A stretch of 64,000 bases of DNA, taken from positions 186,001 to 250,000 of the forward strand of contig NC_050728.1 of the NCBI RefSeq assembly GCF_014133895.1. Direction: 5' to 3'. The stretch comes from Torulaspora globosa (taxonomy: Eukaryota > Ascomycota > Saccharomycetes > Saccharomycetales > Saccharomycetaceae). The notes beneath the pieces are model-generated. The model was not told where the DNA came from and ran no database searches. It saw only the letters and a list, made by a program, of their open reading frames with translations. The position numbers and the translations under genes were made by a program. This document shows, piece after piece, positions 1-10,191 of the stretch; position 1 is the stretch's first letter, and each line of letters begins with the position of its first letter.

Positions 1-740
1 ATAACGATCCTCGTTTGGCTAGCACCAGCGCTGTTATAGCGTCTTCGCCCTTCGTCATCTCTATCGAAAACGCGGGCACAAAAGTTCTACCGCATATCTT
101 TAATGCAGTCGTCATGATCACTATCCTTTCTGCCGCCAACTCGAACGTTTACGTCGGGTCCCGTGTACTGTATGCGTTGGCTCTAAGCGGGAACGCTCCC
201 AAACAGTTCGGATACGTGACCAAGCATGGGGTTCCGTACCTTGGTGTCATCGCCACGTCGTTGCTTGGTTTGCTTGCATTTTTGGTGGTCAACAATAACG
301 CCAACGTCGCTTTCAACTGGTTAATTAACATCTCAACGCTTGCTGGGTTGTGTGCTTGGTTGTTCATCTCCCTGTCGCACATCAGATTCATGCAAGCACT
401 GAAATTCCGGGGAATCTCAAGAAACGATTTACCATTCAAGGCGAAGCTAATGCCCTGGGGCGCTTATTACGCTGCATTCTTTGTCACAATTATTATCTTC
501 ATCCAAGGTTTCCAATCATTCGCTCCGAAATTTAATGTATCGGGCTTTTTTACTGCTTACATTTCACTCATTGTGCTCGCAGTCATATTTGTGGGATGCC
601 AGTTGTACTACAGGTGTCGATTCCTAACCAAGATAGAGGAAGTGGACATCGACTCCGACAGGCGGGAAATTGAGTGCATCATTTGGGAAGAAGAGGAACC
701 AAAAACCTGGTGGGATAAGTTTTGGGCTGCCGTGGCATAG
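1..740 (+). CDS. LYP1: Basic amino-acid permease, C-terminal part (LYP1/CAN1/ALP1 family)
   Basis: The frame is already open at the left edge (in phase from base 3), so this is the 3' part of a longer gene; no start codon is visible. The product is the C-terminal ~245 residues of an APC-superfamily plasma-membrane permease that imports lysine or arginine by proton symport. Seen in the sequence: the conserved block GTKVLPHIFNAV, then SAANSNVYVGSR, then WLFISLSHIRFMQALKFRGI, several hydrophobic membrane spans, and an acidic cytosolic tail ending WWDKFWAAVA, typical of the fungal basic amino-acid permeases. PIK1 follows on the same strand, as LYP1 precedes PIK1 in S. cerevisiae, which favours LYP1 over CAN1 or ALP1. 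Family is certain; the exact paralogue is inferred from neighbourhood and tail. Confidence 0.85.
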   Translation, partial: NDPRLASTSAVIASSPFVISIENAGTKVLPHIFNAVVMITILSAANSNVYVGSRVLYALALSGNAPKQFGYVTKHGVPYLGVIATSLLGLLAFLVVNNNANVAFNWLINISTLAGLCAWLFISLSHIRFMQALKFRGISRNDLPFKAKLMPWGAYYAAFFVTIIIFIQGFQSFAPKFNVSGFFTAYISLIVLAVIFVGCQLYYRCRFLTKIEEVDIDSDRREIECIIWEEEEPKTWWDKFWAAVA

Positions 741-1026
741 AAGTCCGGTCAGAATACTTTCTGTATAATGGTTTAATGTCATAAATATGCTAATTCTTGA
801 TAGATTCGTATACTTGTCATTCCGAACGAGCAAGTTTTTCAAGTGACAGATATACCAGGAATAAAGGCGTTTCGTGGTCTATAATAACATACATAGAGGG
901 ATGAGTTTTGAAGACCAGCACGTATTTAACGGTTAAAACAATCGTTCAAAGGATTTTGTGGTGCTATTGCATCTCCTTCGCGTTGGCAGCGATTCTGCTA
1001 CATTCTTACAATAAACTCGGGACGCT

Positions 1027-4000
1027 ATGAGCAAAGAAACGTCACCAAAAGGTAACGATCTAAAGGATTCGATAACGAATGGCAAAAATGAAGTTCTCCT
1101 GAAATACATCAATTCATCACATCTCTCCGTTTACAATTGCATCGAGCTATTGTGCAAGCATGCTGACAATATCGGAATTCATTACTATTTATGTCAGAAG
1201 CTACTGACATTCCCTCACGCTGAGCTACAATTCTACATTCCTCAATTAGTTCAAGTGCTATTGACTGTGGAGACGGAGTCAATGGCTTTGGAAGAACTGA
1301 TATTGGAGCTGAAGAATGAGAATCCACATTTTGCACTTTTAACATTTTGGCAATTGCAGGCTTTACTAGTAGATCTATCTACGGACCCGGAATCTTACGG
1401 TTTCCAGGTCGCTAGAAGGGTACTGAATAATCTTCAGTCAACTCTGTTTAACACTGGAAAACCCAGTGACGAAATGAAGGATGTTAAAATGCATGAAAAC
1501 GTAGCACCTGGGCTGGTCCTGTGCTCGATGGTGATATCTTCAATTGGGCTGCCACAACTTGGCCAAATGGCAAAGCCGCTCGTACAGTCCCAGGGTCGTC
1601 GACAGAAGGCTTTTGTTTTCAAGTTGGCCAAAAATGCGATAAGGGACTTGAGGAAAAACATCACATTGAAGAACACTCTTTTAAATACACGGAGAATGTC
1701 AAAGAATTCGAAAAATAGTGATGCGCCTGTATCTCCGGTCGATATCGTGGATCCAGTGAAAACGAAGGAAGATGCGTTGTTCCGAAAACCAAGGAAAGCA
1801 GAAACCAATCTGGACTTCGACATTGTCGATGATGTAGGTGAACAGTTGTTCCAAGATAGAATATCAAATTCTATTAAGATGCCAAAAAGGCGTACTAAGT
1901 TTCTGGATGACTCTTACGTGCACAGAACTTATGATGCAAATTCGCTGTCTTCCTCTCCCACAAAAAGTATGAACTCGATGGGTTTAGGGCCTTCAATCTC
2001 GAGCACTAATTTGGAGGATGGTATCGGACTGCCTGACAAGTTTACAAGCTCAATGCCAGATTTGCACTTTAATCAACCAGATAAATCACGCACATCACTT
2101 TCGTCGGTAGATAGTGCATCCAATTTTGCTCCATCGTCTTCGCAGCTAGTGCCGCCAAATCAGGACTATCGAAACTTTGCCGAAATTGGATTGGAGCCAA
2201 AGGGTCAGGAAATTGATCCTTCGCAGCTGAGTACGACCGCTAAGATAAAAATGCTGAAGGCAAACTATTTTCGCTGTGAGACTCAATTTGCTGTCGCGTT
2301 AGAAACCATCTCACGAAGACTCACTCAGGTTCCAACGGAGGCGCGTTTCAGTGCACTGCGAGCAGAACTTTCTTTACTTAACAGGGACCTGCCTGCGGAG
2401 GTGGATATTCCAACACTACTACCGCCGAATAAAAAGGGGAAGCTGCATAAGTTGGTTCTTATAACAGCTAACGAAGCTCAGGTGTTAAATTCTGCAGAGA
2501 AGGTGCCATATCTATTGTTGATTGAGTATTTACGTGATGAGTTTGATTTCGATCCATCAAGTGAGGAAAACGAGGAGATTTTGAGACGAAAACCGAACGC
2601 TGGCAGTCTAATGTTTGACCTAAACGACATAAGTCGGCCTAATAATAGACAAGGCGATAGCCACCAATCTTGGAATGCAGAATTACAGATGGCAAGTGAA
2701 CTAATTCAAGGTACGGAAAGAGTTGTCTCGGGGGTATCCCTTGCTGGATCAACGCGATCAACCCATTCTGATCGTTCTACTGTTGTTGGAAAGGAAATGG
2801 ACTTAGGGGACTTGTCAATGATCAGAGTTAAAAATCAGACGGATGCCGAAGCCTATCGGGAGACGCTTGTTTTACAGAATGCAACAAAGGTACCTATAAT
2901 TCCAACCGATTCGGACCATCGTGCTCCAGAGCTGAGCTTCGTATCCAATCTGGAAGATGCAGTCATAGCGGGAAAATCTGGCACCCGTAACTTTCGCGAT
3001 AGAACTGTGGAATTAGCTGATGAAATGCGTATATCGGCACTGATGCTAGCTCAGTTGGATAAATCACCACAGGGACAGTCTGAGACGTCAAATCAAATAC
3101 GTGCCAAAATCATTGCCTCTATGAAAGAGGTGCAAGACAAGTTTGGCTATCGCGATTTAGAAGCTATCCACGGCTCAGCGGGTGAGCGCAAACTTGAGAA
3201 CGATTTAAAAACTGGTGGTATTGATACTTCTTATTTGGGAGAAGACTGGGCAAGCAAAAAGGAGAGAATACGTAAGACTTCCGAATATGGTCACTTGGAG
3301 AACTGGGACCTATGTTCAGTTATAGCAAAATCGGGAGACGATTTGAGACAGGAAGCGTTTGCCTGTCAATTGATTCAAGCCATGGCTCAGATATGGATAA
3401 AGGAGAAGGTGGATGTGTGGATAAAGAAGATGAAAATTTTGATAACAAGTGCAAATACCGGACTTGTGGAGACCATTACGAATGCTATCTCTGTTCATAG
3501 TATTAAGAAATCTCTAACAAAGAAAATGATCGAGGATGGAGACCTAGATGAAAAGGGAGGAATCGCAAGCCTGAAAGACCACTTCGTGAGAGCCTTCGGT
3601 GATCCTCAGGGCTTCAAATACAGGCGAGCCCAGGATAATTTTGCATGCTCACTTGCGGCCTATTCAATCATTGGTTACATTTTACAAATCAAGGACAGAC
3701 ACAACGGGAATATCATGATCGATAACGAAGGTCATGTGGTGCATATCGACTTTGGTTTCATGCTCTCGAACTCACCCGGTTCGGTGGGCTTCGAAGCTGC
3801 TCCATTCAAGCTGACTTACGAATACATTGAGCTGCTTGGCGGCATAGAAGGCGAACCTTTCAAAAAATTCGTTCGTTTATTGAAAGACGCTTTTATGGCC
3901 TTGAGAAGGCACTCAGAGCAGCTCATCTCCATGTGTGAAGTTATGCAGAAAGACAATTTGCAACCTTGCTTCAACGCTGGCGAAAATACAAGCGTTCAGC

Positions 4001-4143
4001 TCAAGCAGAGGTTCCATCTCGAGCTTTCGGATGCGGAGTGTGATGATTTTGTCGAGAACTATTTGGTCAACAAATCACTTGGCAGTATATACACAAGGCT
4101 CTACGACCAATTCCAGCTCATAACGCAGGGCATATATAGTTGA
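1027..4143 (+). CDS. PIK1: Phosphatidylinositol 4-kinase Pik1
   Basis: This 1038-residue protein matches Pik1 (about 1066 residues in S. cerevisiae), the essential PI 4-kinase that makes PI4P at the Golgi and in the nucleus for secretion. The N-terminal ~120 residues fit the lipid-kinase-unique helical region. The stretch around residues 135-190 (VLNNLQSTLFN, then SMVISSIGLPQLGQM) fits the binding site for the calcium sensor Frq1. The middle is Ser-rich and low complexity. The C-terminal ~300 residues are the kinase domain, with the catalytic loop KDRHNGNIM at residues 889-897 and the metal-binding DFG at 908-910. The ATG at 1027 is the first in frame and gives the expected length. It lies 286 bp downstream of the permease gene on the same strand. 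Confidence 0.97.
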   Translation: MSKETSPKGNDLKDSITNGKNEVLLKYINSSHLSVYNCIELLCKHADNIGIHYYLCQKLLTFPHAELQFYIPQLVQVLLTVETESMALEELILELKNENPHFALLTFWQLQALLVDLSTDPESYGFQVARRVLNNLQSTLFNTGKPSDEMKDVKMHENVAPGLVLCSMVISSIGLPQLGQMAKPLVQSQGRRQKAFVFKLAKNAIRDLRKNITLKNTLLNTRRMSKNSKNSDAPVSPVDIVDPVKTKEDALFRKPRKAETNLDFDIVDDVGEQLFQDRISNSIKMPKRRTKFLDDSYVHRTYDANSLSSSPTKSMNSMGLGPSISSTNLEDGIGLPDKFTSSMPDLHFNQPDKSRTSLSSVDSASNFAPSSSQLVPPNQDYRNFAEIGLEPKGQEIDPSQLSTTAKIKMLKANYFRCETQFAVALETISRRLTQVPTEARFSALRAELSLLNRDLPAEVDIPTLLPPNKKGKLHKLVLITANEAQVLNSAEKVPYLLLIEYLRDEFDFDPSSEENEEILRRKPNAGSLMFDLNDISRPNNRQGDSHQSWNAELQMASELIQGTERVVSGVSLAGSTRSTHSDRSTVVGKEMDLGDLSMIRVKNQTDAEAYRETLVLQNATKVPIIPTDSDHRAPELSFVSNLEDAVIAGKSGTRNFRDRTVELADEMRISALMLAQLDKSPQGQSETSNQIRAKIIASMKEVQDKFGYRDLEAIHGSAGERKLENDLKTGGIDTSYLGEDWASKKERIRKTSEYGHLENWDLCSVIAKSGDDLRQEAFACQLIQAMAQIWIKEKVDVWIKKMKILITSANTGLVETITNAISVHSIKKSLTKKMIEDGDLDEKGGIASLKDHFVRAFGDPQGFKYRRAQDNFACSLAAYSIIGYILQIKDRHNGNIMIDNEGHVVHIDFGFMLSNSPGSVGFEAAPFKLTYEYIELLGGIEGEPFKKFVRLLKDAFMALRRHSEQLISMCEVMQKDNLQPCFNAGENTSVQLKQRFHLELSDAECDDFVENYLVNKSLGSIYTRLYDQFQLITQGIYS

Positions 4144-4414
4144 ATGCCCATATCACTGCGACCCTCGAGGTGCTTCACCTAGAAGTAAGCGTTCAGCAGT
4201 CATTAATCAGCTAGCTTAGTCGCACTGTTACCCGACCTCGGGCTTTGTCGGTCGGCATCAGCCAGCACTTTACATGAGGATTGGAGCCTGAACATAGCAA
4301 TTATCAGCCCCTCTAAGGCTCACCAACTGGTCTTGAAGTTCTATCATAGCTTCGTACATTGCTTGTTGAAGGATTCTTTTGTCAAGCTGAAAACCAGCGA
4401 CCAATAGTGAGTGA

Positions 4415-5584
4415 ATGCTGCAAGTAAGAAATTCTAACGCCAGGCTGATTGCAGCCAGGGGGCTGAGGTTAGCGACAGGCCCTAGATTGTCAGCAAGACA
4501 TCAGAGCTCCTTGACCAAGAAAGACCATGAAGCATACGCCGAGGAAAAGAACATACTGATGCGTGGTGCCATTGCTGAAAATTCTGAATCATCAAAAACC
4601 TCTAAACAGATGCTAGATGATGATTTAAGCTTGCTGGAAAGGGGTATTAAGAGATCTGACGAGATGACTTCTAAATTTACCGATTATCTGTATAAGTTTC
4701 ACAGGCTCCCTGCTGATTACGGATCAAATCAGCTACTCACGGTTGTTGCAGAGCTTCAACAGGAACTACAAGGCATATTGACGTCGTTTAAGGCGCCTGT
4801 AAAGTATGCTTTTGGTTACGGTTCTGGGGTTTTCCAACAGAATGGCTATCATAAAGAGGATACGAAGCCACAAATCGATCTTATCTTTGGTGTGGATCAT
4901 CCTGCCCATTTCCACTCACTGAACATGAGACAAAACCCTCATCACTACTCGAGCTTACGCTATTTTGGGTCAACCTTCGTTTCCAAGTTCCAGGAGATTG
5001 GTGCAGGAGTTTACTTTAATCCTTTCGCAGAAATAAACGGCCATCAAGTTAAATATGGCGTTATTTCTATGGAGAACCTTTTGAAAGATTTAGCCACTTG
5101 GAATACGTTCTACATCGCAGGCAGAATGCAGAAACCGGTTAAAATACTGAAAAATGACTTGAGAGCACAATATTGGAACCAGCTGAATCTGAAAGCGGCT
5201 GCTACGATAGCCAAACATATGACTTTGAAGAAGAATAATGGAAAGTTTGACGAACTTCAATTTTACAAGGAAATCGCAGGTTTGAGCTATCTGGGAGACA
5301 TAAGATACGATCTCGGTGGTGAGCATCCCAATAAAGTCAACAACATTGTTTCAAAAAATTTCGAAAACTTCCAGCATTACTATAAACCCATCTACAAGGA
5401 TGTTGTCCTGAACAATTCCCACTACTTGCCGCAAGGTTTCACACCAGAGAACGCCGGAAATCTTCTGCAGAGCAGAATAGCTAAATCTAGTGTCACTCAA
5501 ACCTTGAAAGGCATTTTTACGGCAGGCGTCACTAAGTCAGTGAAATATGCATGGGCTAAGAAGTCGAAGACATTTAGAAACTAG
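4415..5584 (+). CDS. TAM41: Mitochondrial CDP-diacylglycerol synthase Tam41
   Basis: This 389-residue protein belongs to the Tam41/Mmp37 family, which converts phosphatidic acid and CTP to CDP-diacylglycerol on the matrix side of the inner mitochondrial membrane, the first step of cardiolipin synthesis. The first ~30 residues are rich in Arg, Ala and Ser with no acidic residue (RNSNARLIAARGLRLATGPR), a clear targeting signal. The nucleotidyltransferase signature follows: GYGSGVF at 134-140 and the acidic PQIDLIFGVD near 152-161. Length and order match the family. In S. cerevisiae TAM41 (YGR046W) neighbours TFC4 and UFD1, and here the same three genes lie within 7 kb with IST1 interposed, as expected for an unduplicated ancestral order. 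Confidence 0.95.
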   Translation: MLQVRNSNARLIAARGLRLATGPRLSARHQSSLTKKDHEAYAEEKNILMRGAIAENSESSKTSKQMLDDDLSLLERGIKRSDEMTSKFTDYLYKFHRLPADYGSNQLLTVVAELQQELQGILTSFKAPVKYAFGYGSGVFQQNGYHKEDTKPQIDLIFGVDHPAHFHSLNMRQNPHHYSSLRYFGSTFVSKFQEIGAGVYFNPFAEINGHQVKYGVISMENLLKDLATWNTFYIAGRMQKPVKILKNDLRAQYWNQLNLKAAATIAKHMTLKKNNGKFDELQFYKEIAGLSYLGDIRYDLGGEHPNKVNNIVSKNFENFQHYYKPIYKDVVLNNSHYLPQGFTPENAGNLLQSRIAKSSVTQTLKGIFTAGVTKSVKYAWAKKSKTFRN

Positions 5585-5715
5585 TACATATACCCAGACC
5601 TTTTGATCTCATCATCTTGCTTTTCCAGCGTCCATTTTGATTGTCATTCTACACCGTCAAGAAGTTTACATTCTTAGCGAACGTATAACTTCTTCCGAAT
5701 ACATGTAAGAACTAA

Positions 5716-6625
5716 TCATCTGCGCAGCGCGGCAAACCTCTTTCTAAGTTCATCCAGATTATCTTCTTCTGGCTTCTTGCGAATGATTTTCACGTCTTTC
5801 TTGATAGCCTTGGGTATTTTGAGATCGTTTTCAACTGTTTCGCTATTCTTCTTGGGCTTCCTTACAGATATTGGGTGCTCCGCATCCTCTGTGAACCTTT
5901 CATCGTTGTCGACCGCAACGATCGGCTTCTTCTCGTCTTCTTTCCCAGCTTTGCCGCTATCTACTGCTTTGCTTCCACCGTCGCTTGATTCCTCCTCCGT
6001 TTCCTCCTGCTCTAGTTCACTAAAGGTGACGGCATAAGTGCGAGCGATTTCTTTCAGATACAAAGTCACTAGATCTTGACTCGGTAGGGTTGGCGAGCAC
6101 TTCCTCAAGACCTTTTCTGGGACACCAACACGATCCTCCACTATGAGACTCAAAAATTCCTGTCCAAACTTAAGAGCCAAAAGCTCCTTCATTTGAGTCA
6201 ACTCTTTAACCTCCGGACAGTGGACTGTCGCGTACACAATCGATCTTACTGCCTCGTTGATACCGTCATTCATATGCTCAGAGATCAAAATCTCTTCATC
6301 TTGGATGCTCACCAGTATGCTCACTCTAGCGTGTAACAGCTCACAGTACAATTCTAGCAGCTCAAGTAACTCATTGTGTATATCGTCGTTGATCAAACTC
6401 TCCACTCGATAGTGAGCTTTTTGCTCCTTCCCATCTGCCAGCAACTTGGCAACATCTCTACGATCTTGCTTGGCAAGAGCTTGTTGCTTTTCCTGAGCAA
6501 ACCTTAACCTTTGGATGCACATCTTCAAGCATGTCTTCAGTTTTGCCTGTAGGTAGTTAGTAATCTGTCACAATTGCAGTTGCACAACCATCGGTACTTA
6601 CGCTGTAGGGTATTTGCTGAGCCAT
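5716..6625 (-). CDS. IST1: ESCRT-III regulator Ist1 (two exons)
   Basis: Ist1 binds Did2 and Vps4 and tunes ESCRT-III disassembly at the endosome. The gene is spliced. Exon 1 (6625-6602) encodes MAQQIPYS; exon 2 (6546-5716) continues AKLKTCLKMCIQRLRFAQEK, the highly conserved first Ist1 helix. The joined product is 284 residues. Without splicing, exon 2 has no ATG before conserved sequence is lost (only an internal Met after KLKTCLK). The N-terminal ~190 residues form the helical Ist1 domain, followed by an acidic Ser-rich linker and a short basic tail ending DELRKRFAALRR, which resembles the C-terminal MIT-interacting motif. S. cerevisiae IST1 also carries an intron near its start, so the structure is conserved. 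It is convergent with TAM41 (131 bp apart). Confidence 0.95.
6547..6601 (-). other. Spliceosomal intron of IST1
   Basis: On the minus strand the intron starts with GTAAGT (6601-6596), has a perfect TACTAAC branch site (6562-6556) and ends CCTACAG with CAG at 6549-6547. It is 55 nt long and phase 0. The branch site lies very close to the 3' splice site, with only six bases between the end of TACTAAC and the terminal CAG. Splicing restores the conserved Ist1 N-terminus. Confidence 0.93.
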
Positions 6626-6856
6626 TTTGCTTTCAACCGATTCAAAAGATCAGCTTCCCGTCAAGCAGTGCTGATTGACAGTCCCTTTTAGAGTTTCGCA
6701 GCTCGCTTATGCTTGAAAGTGCTATAGAAGCCCAAGCTGAATAGCTCAAGACTATGAAGCGTCTGACGCTCTCAGTCCGAGCTTCAGGTCTTGAATTGCA
6801 GTATCGATAATACATAGCCATCAGGATGGCATGCCCGGTGTGCCAGGCGATTCGAG

Positions 6857-9800
6857 CTATATACTTAGATACTTCTCCATGACATGGTTTGCGAGTCTAG
6901 TATTCCCACTTTCCTGATATATTATCATACAGTTGTATGCTGCATGTTTCTTCAGCTTATCATCGTCATAGTCGTTCAACACTTTGTCGTAATACTGAAC
7001 TGCAATTGACACTAGCCCAAGTAAGTGGAAAGCGCGCCCCATGTTGTAATCAGCCTCCTGTTTCTCTAAGATGCTGTAAGAGGACGACCTGATATCGTAG
7101 TAGCGGTACATATACCTTAAGCCGTGGAGAATCTGGAAATGTCTGCTAGCAGTTAGTCTTTGCATGGACCGGTGCAGGTGAGAGAGACCCATCAGCAGGT
7201 TGACCATGGGATCATCCGGAATATCTTGCTCCAGTCTGACCAGATATTGTAAGGCCGACAGGAACCCTCGACTTGAATATAATAACACAGCATAAATGTA
7301 GTACAAGTAGGGGGAGTTTCGCTTTTCGGGGTTCGATACGATCTTATTGGTGACGGAAGCCTGCCCGCTAACGCTTTTGCCATACCGGATGCTATCGAAA
7401 GCCTTCAGCTGTCGCAGGAAGAATTTCTGGTGAACAGTAGAGCTCAGTATGTCCAGCGACTTTTGACCCCGAATTAGCGAGAACAAGAAAAGTTGTAGGA
7501 CTTTCCGATTAAACTGGAATTGATTCAGTAAATTTCTGAGATTTTCAATGAGAGCCTCGTCATCTTTGGTTCGCAACGCAATGGCCAGCTTAACGAATTT
7601 CATTATTTTCGCTCTTTCTGGGTCCTGGAAGAAAACATTAACATCCTGAGCGGTCTCTATCACACTCAGTCCATCCTCCACATTTTGATATCGAGCAAGA
7701 TTTAGAGCAAGCTCCATGAATAGTTCGAACCATTGGTCGTAGGTTAATCCTCTCAATTCGGTGGCTGACGTGAGAGTGACTCTCTCCTCCATCAGTGGTA
7801 ACCCATTCAAGAGATTATCACCCTCAGATAATTTGGATAACCTCTCAATCTTATAGTCTATCACTTTATTGAACTTTCTGGTTTTTCGAAATATACCAAC
7901 AAATTTCTTCGATTTACTCTTGACAAAAAAGTTCTTCACGCTTGAGAATACATCAACCAAATCAGATGCTGTATCTATCCATAGGAATCTTTGGCTCTTG
8001 TCTCCATGGTGCATTCCAGACTTGTAAATGGCTAGTTTACTATACTTATCGAGGACCTTGGCGGTAATTCTTTTTTCACGTTCCTGTCTTTCCCTTTCAG
8101 CGTCTTGGGGTGTCCTTTTCTTTCTGGGGCCAGATCTTCTGAATAAGCTATCCTCTAGTAGTGGTTTCCCTGACGTATCCCTTGGCTCAGAGGACCTTTC
8201 TTTGTTTTCATCGTGTAGTAAACCCTGGTTGGCTTGACTCTTGCGCAGATTAATAGCTTCAGCAAGTAGTTTGCTGAATACTTCCGTATTTCCCAAGTGG
8301 TAGTTGATCTCCGCGAGTACAAGTTTATTGTCCAGATCGTCAGGTTCTAATTCAATAATTTTTGAGTAGTATTTTTCAGCCATGGCGTAATCTTCAATTT
8401 CCTTATAGCATTTGGCGAGTGGTTTGAAAAGCTCCAGAGTGCAATATTCCTCTACTGCCAACAACGGGGTAAAAAAATCAATGGCCTCCTTATACTTCTC
8501 CGCTTTCTGCAAAGCTAATGCCACTTCGAAATAAAGATCCGAGATATCTGAAAAATTCTCGTCATACAGAAACTGAAAGTGATTCAAAGCTTCTACCACG
8601 TTGTCATTCTGTAATCTTAAAAGACCGAGCCGTATTCTGATATCAATTGGAAGATCATAACTCTTCCTCTTCTCGCTTTCCTTTAGAGAGTCGAATTTAC
8701 TGTTCTTGAATCTTCTATTGTCAAATTCCGAGTCATCATTGACCTCATTCCAAAAGACTTGATTTTCACGGTTTTCAATCCATCTTGCACATCTCTTTAT
8801 TGCTTTGATCCCGGATGCCTCACCGCCGGTGAGCTTTAGAAACAGCTCTGCCAAGATGTTCAACGACGACCAATCAAATATGATACACTTGTATTTTGAT
8901 CGTATTTTCTTCCAGTTGACGTTTGGATAGAGTTTCATCTCCTCTGACAAGCCCTCATCTTCTACAGCATCCGGTGATGCTTGCTCCTCTTTTTCATCCT
9001 CTTGGCTTTCCTCTTCCGAGGAGTCAAGTGCATTTTCAGAGGCAGCCACTATCGCCTCTCTGCGTTCGACGTTCTTCTCGAAGATCTTCATGTAAATGTC
9101 AATAGCGTCGTTGATGCGGTTATACTCCACATACAGGACAGCCAGTTCTCGCAGAATACTCCCATCCAGCGGGTTGCGCACATGCAGTTTTTGGAAGCCT
9201 TCCAGCGCCCTGCCGATCTGACCTACCTCCTTGTAGAGCAAAGATCTGCGATACACACATTCCCACTCCTCGTGGTTCATGTTTATCACCCTGGAATAAC
9301 AATAAATCGCCTGTCTAATGTGACCCAAGTCGGCAGAAAGAATCGCCACGATCTTCCAAAACGACCAGTCTGACGAGTTCAAGTGCGCCGCCAAGAACCA
9401 CGAATTGCAACAATCGTTCAGCCGTCCCTCCAATTGATAAATCTCACCCAAAGTCTCATACGCCGCAAAGTTCCGCGCATCCTTCTTGATAACCTCGTTA
9501 TACAGCCTCTCCGCAACTGCTAGATCGTTTCTCACAAACGCTTCGTTGGCCTGTGACAGCAACAAAGACACCTCCGGATCCAAAACCCGCGCTGCAGGGC
9601 CTCTTGACGATTTCCCATCCTTATCCTTCCTCCTTCTCCTGACTTTGAAATTGTTAGCCTCTCTTATCGCATCCATAAAGTCCTGCTCATCGTCTTCAGA
9701 CATTTCCCCATAGTCGGAGAATTCCGCCAGTAAAGAATCCGCCTCGCTTGCATAATCTTCGTTTTCCGAGATTGCTTCCTCCGAGTCGTTGCCACTGACT

Positions 9801-9952
9801 TCTCGCTCACTCTCATCGCTTCCTATCAGCATCTTAAGCTCATCCACATTGTAAATGTTCTCATCTTCTACATCCTCCACCTCCTGGTCAGACCTGGGCT
9901 CATCTAAGCCACCTGCAGCATTCAAGCCCTCTTCCTGCCTCTCAGAAGCCAT
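6857..9952 (-). CDS. TFC4: TFIIIC subunit Tfc4 (tau131), TPR protein
   Basis: Tfc4 is the TPR-rich subunit of the tauA subcomplex of TFIIIC; it bridges promoter-bound TFIIIC to TFIIIB (Brf1 and Bdp1) at tRNA and 5S genes. The predicted product is 1031 residues, against 1025 in S. cerevisiae. I start it at the ATG at 9952 (MASERQEE); the frame runs further upstream but offers only TTG. The N-terminal ~120 residues are strongly acidic. A TPR array follows from about residue 130 (LAVAERLYNEVIKKDARNF, then ETLGEIYQLEGRLNDC), interrupted by an acidic Glu/Ser-rich insert near 300-330, with further TPRs around 470-560 and in the C-terminal third. It is divergent from UFD1, as in S. cerevisiae. Confidence 0.96.
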   Translation of the reverse strand: MASERQEEGLNAAGGLDEPRSDQEVEDVEDENIYNVDELKMLIGSDESEREVSGNDSEEAISENEDYASEADSLLAEFSDYGEMSEDDEQDFMDAIREANNFKVRRRRKDKDGKSSRGPAARVLDPEVSLLLSQANEAFVRNDLAVAERLYNEVIKKDARNFAAYETLGEIYQLEGRLNDCCNSWFLAAHLNSSDWSFWKIVAILSADLGHIRQAIYCYSRVINMNHEEWECVYRRSLLYKEVGQIGRALEGFQKLHVRNPLDGSILRELAVLYVEYNRINDAIDIYMKIFEKNVERREAIVAASENALDSSEEESQEDEKEEQASPDAVEDEGLSEEMKLYPNVNWKKIRSKYKCIIFDWSSLNILAELFLKLTGGEASGIKAIKRCARWIENRENQVFWNEVNDDSEFDNRRFKNSKFDSLKESEKRKSYDLPIDIRIRLGLLRLQNDNVVEALNHFQFLYDENFSDISDLYFEVALALQKAEKYKEAIDFFTPLLAVEEYCTLELFKPLAKCYKEIEDYAMAEKYYSKIIELEPDDLDNKLVLAEINYHLGNTEVFSKLLAEAINLRKSQANQGLLHDENKERSSEPRDTSGKPLLEDSLFRRSGPRKKRTPQDAERERQEREKRITAKVLDKYSKLAIYKSGMHHGDKSQRFLWIDTASDLVDVFSSVKNFFVKSKSKKFVGIFRKTRKFNKVIDYKIERLSKLSEGDNLLNGLPLMEERVTLTSATELRGLTYDQWFELFMELALNLARYQNVEDGLSVIETAQDVNVFFQDPERAKIMKFVKLAIALRTKDDEALIENLRNLLNQFQFNRKVLQLFLFSLIRGQKSLDILSSTVHQKFFLRQLKAFDSIRYGKSVSGQASVTNKIVSNPEKRNSPYLYYIYAVLLYSSRGFLSALQYLVRLEQDIPDDPMVNLLMGLSHLHRSMQRLTASRHFQILHGLRYMYRYYDIRSSSYSILEKQEADYNMGRAFHLLGLVSIAVQYYDKVLNDYDDDKLKKHAAYNCMIIYQESGNTRLANHVMEKYLSI

Positions 9953-10003
9953 ACCAAACCACACCACTAGCGCTATTCTTCCCTCAATACCCTTCAGAAT
10001 CAA

Positions 10004-10013
10004 AGCTCATCTC
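10004..10013 (-). promoter_or_regulatory. PAC-like element upstream of TFC4
   Basis: The minus strand reads GAGATGAGCT, one base away from the PAC element GCGATGAGCT found before genes for RNA polymerase I/III and ribosome biogenesis. It lies 52 bp upstream of the TFC4 ATG, a suitable target for such control. The mismatch keeps the call weak. Confidence 0.35.
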
Positions 10014-10047
10014 TCAGCTCGTCCTTATATATGTTTTGAAATCTGGT

Positions 10048-10053
10048 CACGTG
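10048..10053. promoter_or_regulatory. CACGTG (Cbf1-type) site in the TFC4/UFD1 promoter
   Basis: The palindrome GTCACGTGAC spans 10046-10055 in the divergent promoter, 94 bp from the TFC4 ATG and 138 bp from the UFD1 ATG. It matches the Cbf1 consensus RTCACRTG. Binding is inferred, not shown. Confidence 0.55.
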
Positions 10054-10119
10054 ACACTCTCTTATAGGTGGGTACCCTTTGATCGTCGCCTTAGAATCAT
10101 TAAGCTTCAGTTTGAATGG

Positions 10120-10127
10120 TATATAAG
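10120..10127 (+). promoter_or_regulatory. TATA box of UFD1
   Basis: TATATAAG matches the yeast TATAWAWR consensus exactly and lies 65 bp upstream of the UFD1 start codon. It is oriented towards UFD1. Confidence 0.5.
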
Positions 10128-10191
10128 CAGCACTGGTGCGGATTCAAGTGGTTGGGACGGTAGCTGGGAGTGTCGTATTGCAATCGGTATC

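Noticed and set aside
10036..10191. Open frame extending UFD1 upstream by 52 codons
   Set aside because: It has no ATG, contains the likely TATA box and would add sequence not found in Ufd1 proteins.
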